Source: Distichodus sexfasciatus
Taxonomy: Eukaryota > Chordata > Actinopteri > Characiformes > Distichodontidae
Assembly: GCA_032718565.1 (NCBI GenBank)
Contig: JAVGVS010000236.1
Span: 496,001 to 560,000, forward strand
Direction: 5' to 3'
DNA length: 64,000 nt
Below, piece after piece: positions 36,412-49,800 of this stretch (positions are counted from its first letter, which is position 1; every line of letters begins with the position of its first letter). Below the pieces are notes generated by a model. It searched no databases. It worked only from the letters and a program-made list of their open reading frames with translations, and had not been told where the DNA came from. A program made the position numbers and the translations under genes.

Positions 36412-36793
36412 CTTCCCCTCCCATGGCTAAATGCGCCCCCGACGACCCTGTCTCCAGCGACCCGCTTCTGCTACCCTGCAGCATACCAGCTTCTGGCCGT
36501 ATAGCCCTGTCAGGTCATTGTGCTCTCCCCCAACACGCTTTACTCTATCGGCCAGCCCTTCACCATGGCCAGGTTGGCTCAACTGCCCAGTGCCGTCGCC
36601 CTGCATGTTCTGCCGGCCAGTTACCAGCTTTTTGCCAGCATGGCTAAAGGCTTGGCTGAAACCATCACGTTGCCTCCCGAACATGGCCTCACGCTGCTGA
36701 GCGCTACCCCCATGGAGGAACCCGCTCCTCTCGGGACTTTAGTGAACCCCGTGAAACTGGTGCATCTGACACCGCCTGCAGCGAGTGTGGAAG
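36412..36793 (+). pseudogene. Pseudogene fragment of the gmeb1 last exon
   Basis: About 380 bp align with 32671-33066 of gmeb1 exon 9. It opens with a copy of the PRLQRPASATL segment, reading RPCLQRPASATL. After a frameshift it reads LSPNTLYSIGQPFT against the parent LSPITLSSIGQPFT, then ETITL and GLTLL, and ends PAPLGTLVNPVKLV against PAPLGTLVSPVELV. No ORF continues through and no SAND exons accompany it. It lies about 3.3 kb after the parent stop between SINE B copies at 36110-36305 and 36884-37060. Because only internal exon sequence is copied, retroposition and DNA-level duplication cannot be told apart. Confidence 0.9.
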
Positions 36794-36883
36794 GAGCATC
36801 TTATGGGAGTAAGACAGCTGATTCTGAACCTAAAGCCTCTTGGTTTGTGGGTAAATGTCCTACCACTAAACTTATCATTTACA

Positions 36884-37060
36884 TTTTTGGCATTTAGTAG
36901 ATGCTCTTATTTGGAGCAACTTCCATTTTCTGAATTTTGGGGGCAGTTGCCCTGGAGTAACTTGGGCTTAAGGGTGGTCTCGCTCAGGGACCCAACGATT
37001 GTAGTGCTGGATGGTAGGCCTCTTGGTCCTGAGGCAGCTATCCTAACCACTAGACCACAA
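36884..37060 (-). mobile_element. SINE family B, minus strand
   Basis: It has ATTTACATTTTTGGCATTTA, CTCAGGGACCCAACGATTGT and CCTAACCACTAGACCAC, in the same orientation as the copy on the other side of the gmeb1 pseudogene. Confidence 0.75.
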
Positions 37061-37206
37061 CCACCCCATCATAGATTTCTTATAACATGCATGTTGAACA
37101 GGAGTTGTTTATATCTTGAATTCTGGTGGGATATTTTTGTAAAGTATTTTGGCACCTTAGGTTTCTTAATTTCTCTTTCATACATTTGCTTACATTTGTT
37201 AAAAAT

Positions 37207-37572
37207 GGGGCAGCATGGTGGTGCAGTGGTTAGCGCTGCCGCCTCACAGCGAGAAGGTCCTGGGTTTGAACCCCAGGGATGTCTGAAGGGCCTTTCTGTG
37301 TGCAATTTGTGTGCTCTGCCCGTGTTCGCGTGGGTTTTCTCCGGGTGCTCCGGTTTCCTCCCACAGTCCAAAGGCATGCACTATAGGTTAATTGGTGACT
37401 CTAAAATTGGTCTTGTAAGGTGTGATTGTGAGCGTAAATGGGTGTGTGTGTGCCCTGCGGTGTGTTGGCGCCTGCCCAGGGTTGTTCCATGCCTTGAGCC
37501 CGTAAATTCCCAGGATAGGCTCCGGTCCCCCCGCGACCCCAGTTGGGATTAAGCGGTTGAGATAATGAATGA
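37207..37572 (+). mobile_element. SINE family A, full length
   Basis: It begins GGGGCAGCATGGTGGTGCAG, has the B-box GGTTTGAACCC, and ends GGGATTAAGCGGTTGAGATA followed by GAATGAATG tail repeats. This is the most complete copy. Confidence 0.9.
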
Positions 37573-39690
37573 ATGAAAAACTGCTTGCAAAGTCTTAGAA
37601 ACAAACCAGGTTACATTTCCCTACATGTGAAATAAGCATCTAGAATCTTGATTAAACGTCCCTCTTCAGCTACACGTGTAGCTGTTTTGTTTTGTTAGTG
37701 TTTTTATTTTTGACATCCCTGCTCTCTAAAATATCATAAACTGTGGCCCTGTAGCTCATGACAATGGCCACACCCCAAAATGCTTTGAGTAAATCTCATG
37801 TATCCACAGAGGGGAACCTCATGTTGATTTAGATGTTTTTGGTTTAAAGCTGTGCACACAATGCTGGCAATCATAACAACTCAACATAACTCAAGGCTTT
37901 GATATTTCTCACATGGAAAACTCAGCGGGCAGAGTTGTTTTTAACTTGGGTTAGAAAATAGTACAGTTAGTGGAGTAAAAATTGGTTTCCATGGAGAAGA
38001 CTGCCCATGGTCTGAGAGAATGTGAAAAGATTCTGCTGCATTTTTAACGGTTTGGGGGAGGTGGGGCGAAAGCCACGGGCCTGCTATTTCATGTGCACGT
38101 TCACACTGGTCTTTTTTAACCCACCTCAGCATGCAAAATGACTCCCTATGGGTTGTTCCCTGAATAACAAACTCTATACCACACACACACACACACACTC
38201 CCCAAACATGTCTTCCAGAGTGAATCTCTAGTTTGCACACTGACTTTTCCATTCCCCTTGACAAATTCGCTCATGCTTAGCCAATTGTGGTAAAGGCTTA
38301 GGGAGAGCACTTTTTAATGCCTGACACAGACACTCATTGGGACTCAGGCCAGGATTTTGATTTGCTCACTGAAAAACATTCACTTTTGCTTTTGCTTTGC
38401 TTTTTCATTTTGGTCCATTTAGGATGTGTAAAGTCACTCTCCATCCAAAAACACAAATGTGACAAATAAATGGACAATAACTTTGTCATGTCACGCATGC
38501 CCTATCTTAGTGGGATGCTGGTGGCACCACATTTCACAGCAGGGATCTTGTGCTGGGCAATGCTGCTTGTGGATTGCCAAGCCATATTTTGGGACCTGAG
38601 CACTGAACTTACTAGCTCGTTTCAGCGAGAAAATAAGGAATGGAATTGAATGAACCATCTTTCATAAATTACAGTAATCATTCTGTAATAGCATGACCTG
38701 AACTTAAGAGACAAACCATTTCATGACATTGAAATGCAGCCACAAAGATGCTGGGATTTTGTTTGCATCATGAGATATCTTTTTAAATGCACTGAACCTA
38801 AATTTCTTAACTCCAATCCATAAAACCCGCTTCTAAATATACTATGAGTCAACATATCATATTGTATAGTATGGCTGTAGTTTTATTTGTTTAAATGTGT
38901 GGCGTACAAGAAAACTATATTCTGAGGTGCTCTTTTTGGTCTTGATATTAACCTGCTAAACCCCCTTCATATTTCATCCTACAGTACAATGTATGTCCAA
39001 CGGGGAGTCACTTCCACGACCATCAATGTGCAGCTGCAACAGATTGAGGTGACAAAAACCCCTGCACCTGTACACTCAATAGATTTCCTGAGGTGGTGGA
39101 GGGCCTGGAATGAATTCACCACTTAGAGACAGGGAATGATTGGGAAGCCAGATTTGAAAGGGCCATGGTGGGCAATTTTAGTAGAAAATTGGGGTTTTAG
39201 CTGCTTTTTGAGAAAAGAAAGATGACCAGGGATGTTTCACACGGCTCCCCCATCACTGCCCGGGGGGCATTTGGATTTACACAGATCACAGGTAGGTCCC
39301 ACCAACACCTCTAACAGCAACAAACCAGCTTTCTTAGTCGGATTGCCATCCACAGACCCAAACCTGCTTAACTTCAGAGTGGTTGCTTAGTCTATAGTGC
39401 GATCTTCTGGCAGTTATCACTACACTTATCTTCAGTCATACTGTGCAGAATGGTATCATCATTACAGTTTTGCTAGAGGATTAATTCCATCTGAACTGTG
39501 TTATGCAGGACAGGCCTTGTACCTTTTATTTACAGCAAGTAGCACAAACTGTTCTTTCTAATTTCCTAATTTCAGGGACAGTCGCTCTGGAGCCACTAAG
39601 GGTTAAGGATGGTGGTTTCATCTGTAGGGTAGAGTCAATATTTTCTTATGTTTTTTTCTTACATTTGTGTAAAAGTGCACCATATACTTT
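37573..39690. other. Gene-free DNA
   Basis: AT-rich with a short CA run near 38175-38200. A family B-like fragment (GGGACAGTCGCTCTGGAGCC) lies near 39575. I see no gene. Confidence 0.45.
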
Positions 39691-39694
39691 TTAA

Positions 39695-40068
39695 CCCTCA
39701 TGTTATGTTGCGAACCAAATTGACCATAGATACTGTTTGGGTCAATTAAACTTTAAAATAATCAATGTCATGTAAAACTATGTGTTTTATATGTAGGTCT
39801 TTTCAATGTACATTAAAAAGGTTTTAAAATGCATTTTTAATGAAAAACGAGTGATTTATCCTCATTAAACCATGATCTGTGAGAGGTAAATTACACCATT
39901 ACACCAACTATTGTTTGAAATGGTTAGTAATGGAGTTAATAATGAGATATAAACAATGTTTATTGCGATCTTTTAGTTTCTGACCCTTTTGGATAATTAA
40001 ACATGTCCCGGGTCAAACTGACCCACAAACATCATTGGTGTTCCTGAGAAACCAACATAACACAAGGG
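39695..40068. mobile_element. piggyBac-type MITE with TTAA TSD
   Basis: A 374-bp element begins CCCTCATGTTATGTTG and ends CAACATAACACAAGGG, near-perfect inverted repeats. It is bounded by TTAA at 39691-39694 and 40069-40072. It has no coding frame. Confidence 0.88.
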
Positions 40069-41971
40069 TTAAAATAGCAAACGGTGATGAATGTCACAAT
40101 CTTTGTGAAAGATGTAAGTGGGTCTTAAGAAGTAACTTCTTCTTAAGAACGATTGTTGAAAAAGACCCTTGATCCATAGGGGAGCATCCTTCCACTAGGT
40201 CACTACCTTTATGGTCTGCCCTCGTTCTGGCTGTTGAAGAAAATATTTGGTTAGCGTGGTTTAAGATTGAAATGAGGAGCCTCTAGTGTTCCAAGCCTCT
40301 TGAGGAGTAGCAAACTATGAGTAGGTAAGATAGATACCTCTCTAGTTAAATCAGGCTTACATTGTCATGAGGTAAAATCAATCACTGTCATCTGTTTTCA
40401 TTCTCATTTTTCATGAAGAAATTAGACACTAACATGTTAAATGTTAAAGTTGATATGCAATGGGGAAACATATGCATAAGTGCAGTAGCTGCTCGTGACT
40501 TTGAAAGATCTGCGGCAAGTCGGATCCCCCGATTGAGGACCTGTAATTTATACTCCGCTTGCACAGTAATTTTTACTTTATAACCCACGTCCACGTGCAT
40601 CACCTTTATCGTAAAAATGTATTTATTTCCATAATTATCCCACAAGGACTTTGCAGTCAAAATAAGCATGTCAACTCAAAACATAAATCAAGTGACACTT
40701 ATAATATTTCATCAGACTATATTAGTGGTGGGTATGACTAAATCTTTTGAACAAGGTGTGAAGCACTCAGTCTGATTGCTGGAACCAAATACATACTCCA
40801 GAGACACTGGTGCTTAATGCTGCATAATGGACGCGCTGGCGGTGTCAGGAAATTATGTCAATAGTCTTCACCTCACCCACACCTCGAAGTTTCTTTTGTG
40901 CAGTTCCTCCCATCTACAAATATTTATCAGGTTTAATTTGTATGCATCAGCACTTATGAGAAGGTTTGCATTGACCATTTATGGTTGAATGTGGGTGAGT
41001 AGAGGGCAGACCATTATGCTGATCCACATACACACAATTCCAGGTAGAGTGTGAAATATAAAGAGAAAATAGTTAAATGAATTAATCAGATTTTTTGTGC
41101 ATGCCATTTTTGGCTATTTTCTATTTTTGACATACTCCCACTGCTGAGTCTAGGTCCTTAATCCCAAGTTGCACCAACAAAACTATCCCTGTAATTAGGA
41201 AGTGTAAGTCACTCTGTATTCACATACTATGAGAGTCCCACGATTCACATCTGCTTGCAATGATGACAACACTCTTCAATCCAAGATCACATTAAAAATC
41301 AGCCTGGTGTTTGATCTGATGCAAATAGAAGACATCAGAATGTAAACAGATGTCTATTTATATGTTCATAAAAATGCATAAAAATGGGTTGTGGGTTTGT
41401 TTGGGTTTTGGGTCTTGTCTCCATTACTACCACCACCATTGAGCCCCTGAGTGTCATTTTGTATGTTGGTGTGATGCTGGAAATGGTGGCACCAATGCAA
41501 GCTTTTAATTTAGCAAAACAAAAAACAGGCTCAATGGCCACACACTGAAACTTGCCTCTTCAAAACACAGAAAGAGAGCACACCAACATGGAGTTGATTA
41601 ACGGCGGACCGACGGAGAAAAAAGGGGAAGACATGTCTAAATAGTAAACTAAACTGAAACACGTACAAACACTAAGCAAACTGATTAACCCTAACAAGAT
41701 ACTAAATGCTAAAATTATAAACTAAGAGAACTGGGCTAACTGGCGGTTATGAAGCAAACAGATCAAGAAACTAGTAACAAAAGTTTAAGCAAACAAAAAA
41801 ATTTCTCATATGGGAAGAAACAAGGAAGTGGCAGACATACCACACTAGACACTACACAGGACAGGACAGGGGTGCCCTCCGGTGGGCGGCTGGAGTAAAG
41901 TACAGGGTAACCGTGACACTGAGCAAGAGCCTTTACACCAAACTCCCCCTGGGATGCTGTAATTAGATTAT
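40069..41971. other. Gene-free DNA
   Basis: No coding signal is visible apart from short chance frames. Confidence 0.4.
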
Positions 41972-42290
41972 GGAACTCCTGGGTTTGAGCCCCGGGGACG
42001 GCCGTAGGGCCTTTCTGTGTGGAATTTGCATGCTCTCCTTGTGTTTGCGTGGGTTTCCTCCCACAGTCCAAAGCCATGCACTATAGGTTAATTGGAGACT
42101 CTAAGTTGACCCCGTAAGGTGTGATTGTGTGTGTGACTGTGAGTGTGTGTGCCCCGCGGTGTGTTGGCGCCTGCCCAGGGTTGTTCCCCACCGTGCGCCC
42201 ATAAGTCTCCGGGACAGCCTCCAGTCCCCCGGGACTCCAGTTAGGATTAAGCGGTTCAGATAATGAATGAATGAATGAATGAATGAATGA
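41972..42290 (+). mobile_element. SINE family A, 5'-truncated
   Basis: It starts in the B-box region (GGGTTTGAGCCCCGGG) and ends in a GAATGAATGAATG tail at 42264-42290. The A-box half is missing. Confidence 0.85.
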
Positions 42291-45169
42291 AAGTGGCTCT
42301 GGATAACAGCTTCAACTAAATACCAAAATTGTACACATAAATACAGTATATTGAAGAGTTAAGTCTACTAAACCATTCTAATATATTTATGGTGACTGTC
42401 TGCGTTCTTCTCAGAGCCAGGCGACTATTTCAAGCAGCTATTTCAGTATTTTCCTCAATGCAGGGACAGCTGACTCAAGAGGCAGTTGCTGTGTCGCTGA
42501 GACACTGAGGCGTGCTGCAGACAGCAGTTTTAGACAAGCGTTGCGGAGCAGGACCCTGTCAGCGTGCGAGTTGGCGTGGCATTATGTGGGATGAGATCTG
42601 GCCGTGGCAGCTGAGGGCGACGCCACGCAACCCTGTCATAGCTCTGAACAACGCTGCCAGCCACGCTAGAGTGGACTTCCTCACCCGTCTCCTGCAGCAG
42701 GTGCGACTGTGCCGCCGCCACTACATGATAGACGGAAGGAGGAAGGAAAGAGAGGAGGCGAGGGAATCGGCAAGACGGACAGAGGCGTGAACTTCTTGGC
42801 AGAAGCTGGAGAAATGGGACTCCTCATGTCCCGTTTGTTTACTGGGAGAGGGAAGGCTTACAGAAAAAAAGAAAAGAAGGGTGGAGAGAGTCAGATCATC
42901 ACCTTGTCTGTCACCAGCCTTATCTTAGCCAGAGATGACAGGACGCACGGTGTGTGCACGCTCAGAGCTGTCTTCGCCTGATCAACCTTTCTTTCTCCTC
43001 ACTTCTCTCTGTTCCTCCCTCTCAGTCTCTCTCCCGCTGATTCCTTCAATTAATCCTCTAATGTGATTTGACTCTGGGGCTGTTTTGATAGATTACCCAG
43101 AGGCCCATTTTTAGACACATCTGCAACTATCTCCCCTAGCTCTGCCACCTCCGTACTGCAATCCTCATGAGGCACTGCTGCTTCTGACTTGACTAGACTA
43201 GCCAAAAGCAACTTTTACCCTCATGATAAAATCTTACTGTATTGAAGTAGATGTGTTATCTCTTTAATTATAATCAACGGCGATAAAATATCGACTCTTT
43301 TATTACACAATATTCTTCAATGTATCTCTTGAGGTGAATAGACATTTTCTGACATCTTACAGTGATATTATTGTCATGAAACAGTGGGGGATGTTGTCTT
43401 CTGAGTGCCGGAAATTGTGTTGTCAATCCTAAATTAGTCAGTTTTAATCTTGGGACAGTCTTAAACCACTGACTTAGGCTCTTAAAAAAAAGTCCTTGAT
43501 TCCAAGTTGCTCTAGGGCAACTGGTTCTGTACCAGAGACCACCATTCGGACTAAGCAGTAGTTTGCGGTTCTTTGTGTGTCTGTCTGTATGTAGGTGGAC
43601 ATTTTTTTCTATTAATTTTAGATATTTGCAATAATTTCATTATTCATAAAGATGCCCAAATCATCTGGAAATGTTTTGAATAATAAGTAAAATTATATAA
43701 TTTTTAAATGTGATTTCGCTAGTGAAACTGGATCATATGTCCACCTGCATCGCCATCACGAATCACCGGTTGAATGGGAGCACTTCAAGCACATGCACTA
43801 GAATGCTTGAGGTACATACACAGTTTTCTAGCCGTATTTCTGTCAGTTGTCGTAACCAATGTGTATCTACAAATGTGTTGTTCAAACCCTTCAAAGATTT
43901 TTACCATTTGATAGAAACTGCCTTTTCTGGTCTCTGAAACAATTTCATTGCTAAGTATGCCTATATATGAGAAGAACAGTTATTACTTTAATTTATAGCT
44001 TGTAATATTACTTTCTTTTTCATAGCTCTTTACTCCCTGTCATACGAATTCTTCTATTTTTGACCCCGCTTATGTAAATTTCAAAGCCCTCCGCCTGTAA
44101 CTTTATTAGCCTTTGTCACAAAGACGAGGACGAGTTTGAACCCAGCATCCCCAGTATGTCTCTTCTCACAAGTTTTTCTTTCCCCAATGACATTTGGCTT
44201 GGCTAAATTGGGCTCTCTGTCTGGATTTTGCTGTGATGGTGTCTAGTGAAAAGATTTTGAAGTCTCATTTGCAATAAATTAATAATAATAATTGGGTAAA
44301 TAAATGTAAAACAAGTAATGATAATAATTGTCACCAAATGGTGTCTGGAAATATCCTTTTAAAAATTTAAGGGATCACAGTACAGCAAAAGACATTGCAT
44401 ATTCTTCTGTTTTTCAAATATTCACTGTCAGTGAAGTATTTGCAGAAATATTTACAGTTAGTTTCATCATATTAAGCTCAGCCACACAAATTAAATTACA
44501 AGCATGAAGAAATACATCAAATCCAGCAATTGATTCAACTGCACAATACAATTTTGTAAAGGACTTTTTACAACAGATATTGTCACAAAGCAGCGGATGA
44601 GCCAATACTTTGAAGAGGACCAATTTACCTCAGGGCGACACCGGATTAAACCCATGTGATTGCATTCTGTATGTAAATGTGTGTGCTTGAAGAACAAAAG
44701 ATTTTGGTACCCAGATGATCAGTTAATGCTGCAGAGGTTCGGGTGCCGTCACAGATGCACCCAGACAGTTACTAACAGGTGCAATTACTCCCCGTTACAT
44801 TGTGTAATGATCTAACGAAGGGAATGCTTGTGTACCAACATGCACCGCAGCTGAGACTGATGCCTTGTTGCCAAGTATGACTCGATCTCACATGGACTGT
44901 TCACTTTGGTTGTTGATGTTGACCACCTTCACAAGACCCAAAGAGTCAGTACAGATCCTTTGCTAAGGTAAGCTTAGGTAAGTTAAGTCTTATTTATAAG
45001 GCTACACACAGAGAAGAAAAGAACTCTGTCCTTGCTCTGTTCTGACAAAGGGAGTACATAGCATTTGCGAGGAGAGATTCTGATTCTCTGCAGTCTTGCC
45101 CTCTCTTCGTCTTACGTAATTTGTGATAAAACTCCTCTCACAAGACCGGCGTTGTGCAAATCTCGCACA
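42291..45169. other. Gene-free DNA; GC-richer block at 42.4-43.0 kb
   Basis: Part of 42410-42990 is GC-richer and opens short frames without recognisable product. The rest is AT-rich. No exon could be supported. Confidence 0.4.
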
Positions 45170-45552
45170 AAATTCATTCATTCATTCATTCATTCTCTGA
45201 ACTGCTTAATCCCAACTGGGATTGCAGGGGAGCCAGAGCCTATCCCTGGAACTTACGGGCGCAAGGCATGGAACAACACTGGGCAGGCGCCAACACACCA
45301 CAGGGCACACACACTCACACAATCACACTGACATTCACACCTTACGGGGCTAATTTAGAGTCACCAATTAACCTACAGTGCATGCCTTTGGACTGTGGGA
45401 AGAAACCAGAGCACCTGGAAGAAACCCACACAAACACAGGGAGAGCGTGCAACCTCCACACAGAAAGGCCTCAAGGCTGACCTGGGGCTCAAACCCAGGA
45501 CCTTCTCGCTGTGAGGCGGCAGCACCGACCACTGCGCCACCGTGCCGCCCTT
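45170..45552 (-). mobile_element. SINE family A, minus strand
   Basis: It begins with ATTCATTCATTCATTC (the reversed tail), contains TTAATCCCAACTGGG and AGTGCATGCCTTTGGACTGT, and ends CTGCGCCACCGTGCCGCCC, the reversed tRNA-like head. Confidence 0.9.
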
Positions 45553-48500
45553 ACACAAAATTAAAATATTATTTTTTTTTAAGTTTGCAAGTCAGTAAGT
45601 AAATCAGCAACAAAACTCAAAATAAAGTTTTTATTCAAGTGTGGTCTACATTTTGTGACAGGCAGCAGAAAAAGAATTTTTTAATAACAGTTAATAACAG
45701 TTAATTTTTTAACCATCTCAGTTATTTTGAAAAACAATTTCACCTGTGGTTCATAAGTAGCGGTAAATCAACTCACTTGGTGAATAGGTCAAATATTATC
45801 AGTGTTGGGAAGGTTACTTTAAAGATGTATTCCACTGCAGAAGACAGAATACATGCCCTAAAATGTCATTTGTAACGTATTCCAAATACTTTGGATGACT
45901 TCCACATTGTCTTGCTTTTTACAACTGTATGAATGTGGCAATCACACCCTTCATATACTGCATTCTTTCTGCTTTTAACGTGAAGTGTCGTCTGAATTTT
46001 TAAGACAGAAATATGTTTCTGCCCTGGCTCTGTTATGCTGGCTGCAGCTCTGACTCCTCCATTGTGTGACTGCGGCAACTTACGTTAAATAGACGTTTAC
46101 ATTAGAATCTTTTGTTGCGTGTTCTCAAGGCTGGTAATAAATGGAATTGCCGATAAACATGAGGAGATAAACATGTGAAACAGAAAAATACTGTCATGTA
46201 ATCCATTATTTTAAACAATGTAACTATACCGATTACTATTGTTTAAAATTGTAACTGTAATGGAATACAGTTAACCATAATTTGTAACATCATTACATGT
46301 ATTCCGTTACTACTCAGCACTGAATATTATGCACTTTATTGAGTTTTGTTACACATCTCAGACCGCCATGTCTCCGATCCGCGGAAAAATTCTCCCAAAT
46401 TAAACTGGTCTGTGGTGTCAAAAAGTTTGGTGACCACTGCTCTAAAGCCAAACAATAGACTCACTTATGCTGCTCTCTCCAGGCTCTTTTCCTGTTCTCT
46501 GCAAGTACAAAAACACACATATCATCTACTGTAGACAGTGACGCACAAGACCTGTCTGTAACACCTTCTCATGCCTTTAGGTTCTTCCAGCCAGAAACAG
46601 CAGGCTCTCTCAGACCACGAGACTTCCGAGTAGTGGTGTCCGTTGGGTTTTGTTGGTACCTTTTGGATGGTAATTGCTGTCGACGTGGTTAACCATGTGA
46701 AGAAGCGGCGTAATCACTCACAATAGCAGGAGACACCAGCGAGCTCCGGGACTGTGTTGAGAACCTGTGCCAGATGGCTCTCTCGGAGGTGAAGTGCTTA
46801 GGGGAAGTGACCAGTGATGACAGCTCAATGAATTGGAACACAGCCACGCCCTGCTCTCACACAGGCACCCTGGGTTTTGTAGCGAGCTCATCTACCGTGC
46901 TCTGTGGTAATGATAGCGCAACCTCATTACATGAGTCATAGGTTCATAGCTATGGAGGGCCACGATGTGGCTCGGTGCAATTATCGCCTAAAGAGACAGG
47001 AATTTAATAACGCCGGAGAGAGAGAGAGAGAGTGTGAAGGAATGTTGGGGTCTTAATCTAAACCACAACCACCACCTGCTTTGAGTGCATCCAGTAAACA
47101 TAAATGAACAGGAAAAAAACATCGATGAAGGGTTTTATAGGCCTGTCTCCCGCTTTTAATGCCTGTGTAAGGGCCAGACCCAGCGGGAGCCACGTAAAGA
47201 TCATTTAGCTAGACATAGCTGGCATGACTGGGCTGATTTACTGAAGAGCTGACAAAGTCAAACAAATGACGCCGGCGAAAACGATCTGCAGGCAAAGCGG
47301 AGCCAACGCGAGGTATTTAAAAAGCGTCAGTCACCAGCCAGGGACACGAGGACTAAACCAACACGTTGACAGCCACTTATTCCCGTCTGTTTGTCGCGGC
47401 TTGGACGCCATGTAAAAGTTTAATGAGAGCATTTTAAAATTCTGAGTTCGAGTCACTCGCTTTATGCGCAGGAGAATGAAAACGGGGTGGAGGGCGCGTC
47501 TGAGGCTGACATCAAATCACCGGCTATAATTTATAGTGTGCTAAAGGACATTACAAAAACAACAGTGAAAAGCGTCTCCTTTCAATGATTTAAGAGGAGG
47601 GCGGAAAGAAAAAAAAATAAACGGACCAGGAACAGAAATGACCACAAGGTTTTTATTTTACGAGCCGGGCCTCGTGCTTCCTACAGGGGCCTTGGGAAGA
47701 AAGAAGGAAGACTCTAGAAGGAATTGGACGACACAGACAAGTGAGCTTGCCATCATGCCAGTAATTTTTATCCCTTCACCATCGTTCCTCGGTCCTGGCT
47801 GAAGAAGTTTTGAATTCCAGCAGTTCAGTGCGTTCCAAGGAGGCATGAAAAGGAGAATGGCGTGGGAGTGTTTGTGTGTCTGTGTGTGCCTGTGGGATAA
47901 GCCCATGATGTGATAGGCCTAAATGGTAAGTGACATTAAAACATTCTTATTGTTTCAAAATTTGCTTATGCATGCATAATGAGCGTGGGTGAGAGTCTCT
48001 CTCCACTACACATCCACTAAACGCTCTCAGTTAATGTTGAAGCACATTAACACTTTTATGCTTATAGTGGTCATTTTAACCTGACCAAATCCCCAGCTAT
48101 GTTCTCACTCTCTCACTCTCTCGCCACCTACTCACTTTTAAAAACACAGTGTCATATAATCATATAGAATGTCTTCACCCAAATCTCTTTGAAGAATCCC
48201 TTTCTCTCTCTCTCCCTCTGCAATCGCGTTCCCAAGGGTCATCACCATGACAACCTGGCGTCCTGCATCCCCGGTCTATCAGTAAGAAGAGAGGAGTGGA
48301 AGAGATGAGATGAAAAGAGAGAGAGAAGAAGGAGTGTGTGTTTGTGTGTGTGTTTTAGCCCAGTGCTAATACACGTACACTCAACCTGCTTTCTTTTTAT
48401 TACTGGTGTTGGCAAATTCATTCTCACTCTGTGCGTGTGTCAGTGTGCTTTATCTGAATCTGTGAAGGCTCGTGTAATTGCTCTGTGCTCATGAGAAGAC

Positions 48501-49017
48501 CCCACTCAGGCGTTTTTCTGGCGTTCGTGGCGTCAGGTGAGCCTTGAGCGACCGCTGATGGCTTTTCTGCTAATTGGCGAGAATCAGAGCATCCACACGG
48601 GAGTTCGTGACCTGCGTTCGGTCAGGTGCACCTTCGGCTGGCAGCAAATAGATGCTGCATGCAACGTTTTCTTGGTACCAATATCTGCCGAAACTGCAAC
48701 GATACCAAAGAAAACTTTGCTATTGCATTTGCACGGCGTTCGGTTGATGTTCTGGAGGACCGAATATGTCCCATGATTCCAAAAGCGTTCTGATATCGGA
48801 GATACAGAAGAAACCGAGTTTTGAAAATGTCCGAGGACATTGATGCAGTCCATCTCTTTAGCAGAATACAGTGATTGTTAAGGTGAACCCAGAATGGCTG
48901 GCGATGTTTTCTCTTCTCCCGTCTACGTCACTGTATCAGGAGGATTTTTAAAAGAAGAAAGTGGAGGCTAAGATTTGAATACCCGTGTGGATGGGGCTCA
49001 AGGCTCCAAGTAAAGGC
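45553..49017. other. Gene-free DNA with candidate conserved block
   Basis: No exon was recognised. 46.9-47.6 kb is less repetitive and more evenly composed than its flanks and may be a conserved non-coding block. A purine-rich AGAGAG run is at about 47013-47030. Confidence 0.35.
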
Positions 49018-49262
49018 AGTATGTAGTGTAATGGTTAGGGATTGTCCCTGTGATCAGAAGGTCGCAGGTCCCAGACTGGTAAAGGCACCACTGAGGTACT
49101 CATGAGCAAGGTACCGTCCCCAAGCACTGCTCTCCAGGTGCTGACTAAAAAAGCTACCCACCGCTCCTTTGCAGATGGGTCAAATGCAGAAGTCACATCA
49201 TGTTGTGGTGCACTATGTGCTTTGGTCTGTTCACAATGACAAATAATCACTCACTCACTCAC
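49018..49262 (+). mobile_element. SINE family C, + strand
   Basis: It has a tRNA-like head GTAGTGTAATGGTTAGGG with CTGTGATCAGAAGGTCGCAG, a body with ACTCATGAGCAAGGTACCGT, and an (ACTC)n tail. It is the clearest family C copy. Confidence 0.85.
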
Positions 49263-49555
49263 TCACTCACTTAAAGTACCATCTCCTTAAAGGGTGAGAG
49301 AGAGTGAGAGACACAGAGAGCTCATGAGGCACATAGCAGGCCAGAACATGTACTGTGTCTAACACACAGCTTGAGTTCTCTGACGTTATCTCAGTGCTGT
49401 CAGAATGACGGCGTCTTAACCGGCGTAACACAAGCAGAAGTAGATCAGTTTCACCTCCAGAGTTCAGATGTGCACTAAATTAGCATATATGCATAGTGGT
49501 GATGAATATAGAGAAGAATGTGTGGGTGGGTATGTTTTTTTAAACTAAGGCATTA

Positions 49556-49800
49556 CAGTGTGGCCCATAAGTAATTGAAATGACATTTTTGTAATTTTGC
49601 TTCTCCTCTCCAGCCCATTGGATTTGAAATAAACCCACTGATATGATGCTATAAAATGCAGAATGTCAGTTTTAATTTGAGGGCATTTAGACCCGTATTG
49701 AGTAAACTGCACATAAATTACAGTCTTTGTAACCTCGTTTGAATAAAATTGACATGTTTAGTGCTCAGTTGGGAATCTCTTTTAACTGATGTCTGCTTGA
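49556..49800 (+). mobile_element. Tc1/mariner-like remnant
   Basis: GTGGCCCATAAGTAATTG, CCCATTGGATTTGAAAT and TGTCAGTTTTAATTTGAGGG match by memory the terminal region of a common fish mariner-type element. No transposase remains. Confidence 0.6.

Noticed and set aside
36431..36700. Intact small protein-coding gene after gmeb1
   Set aside because: The frames are pieces of the frameshifted gmeb1 exon 9 copy.
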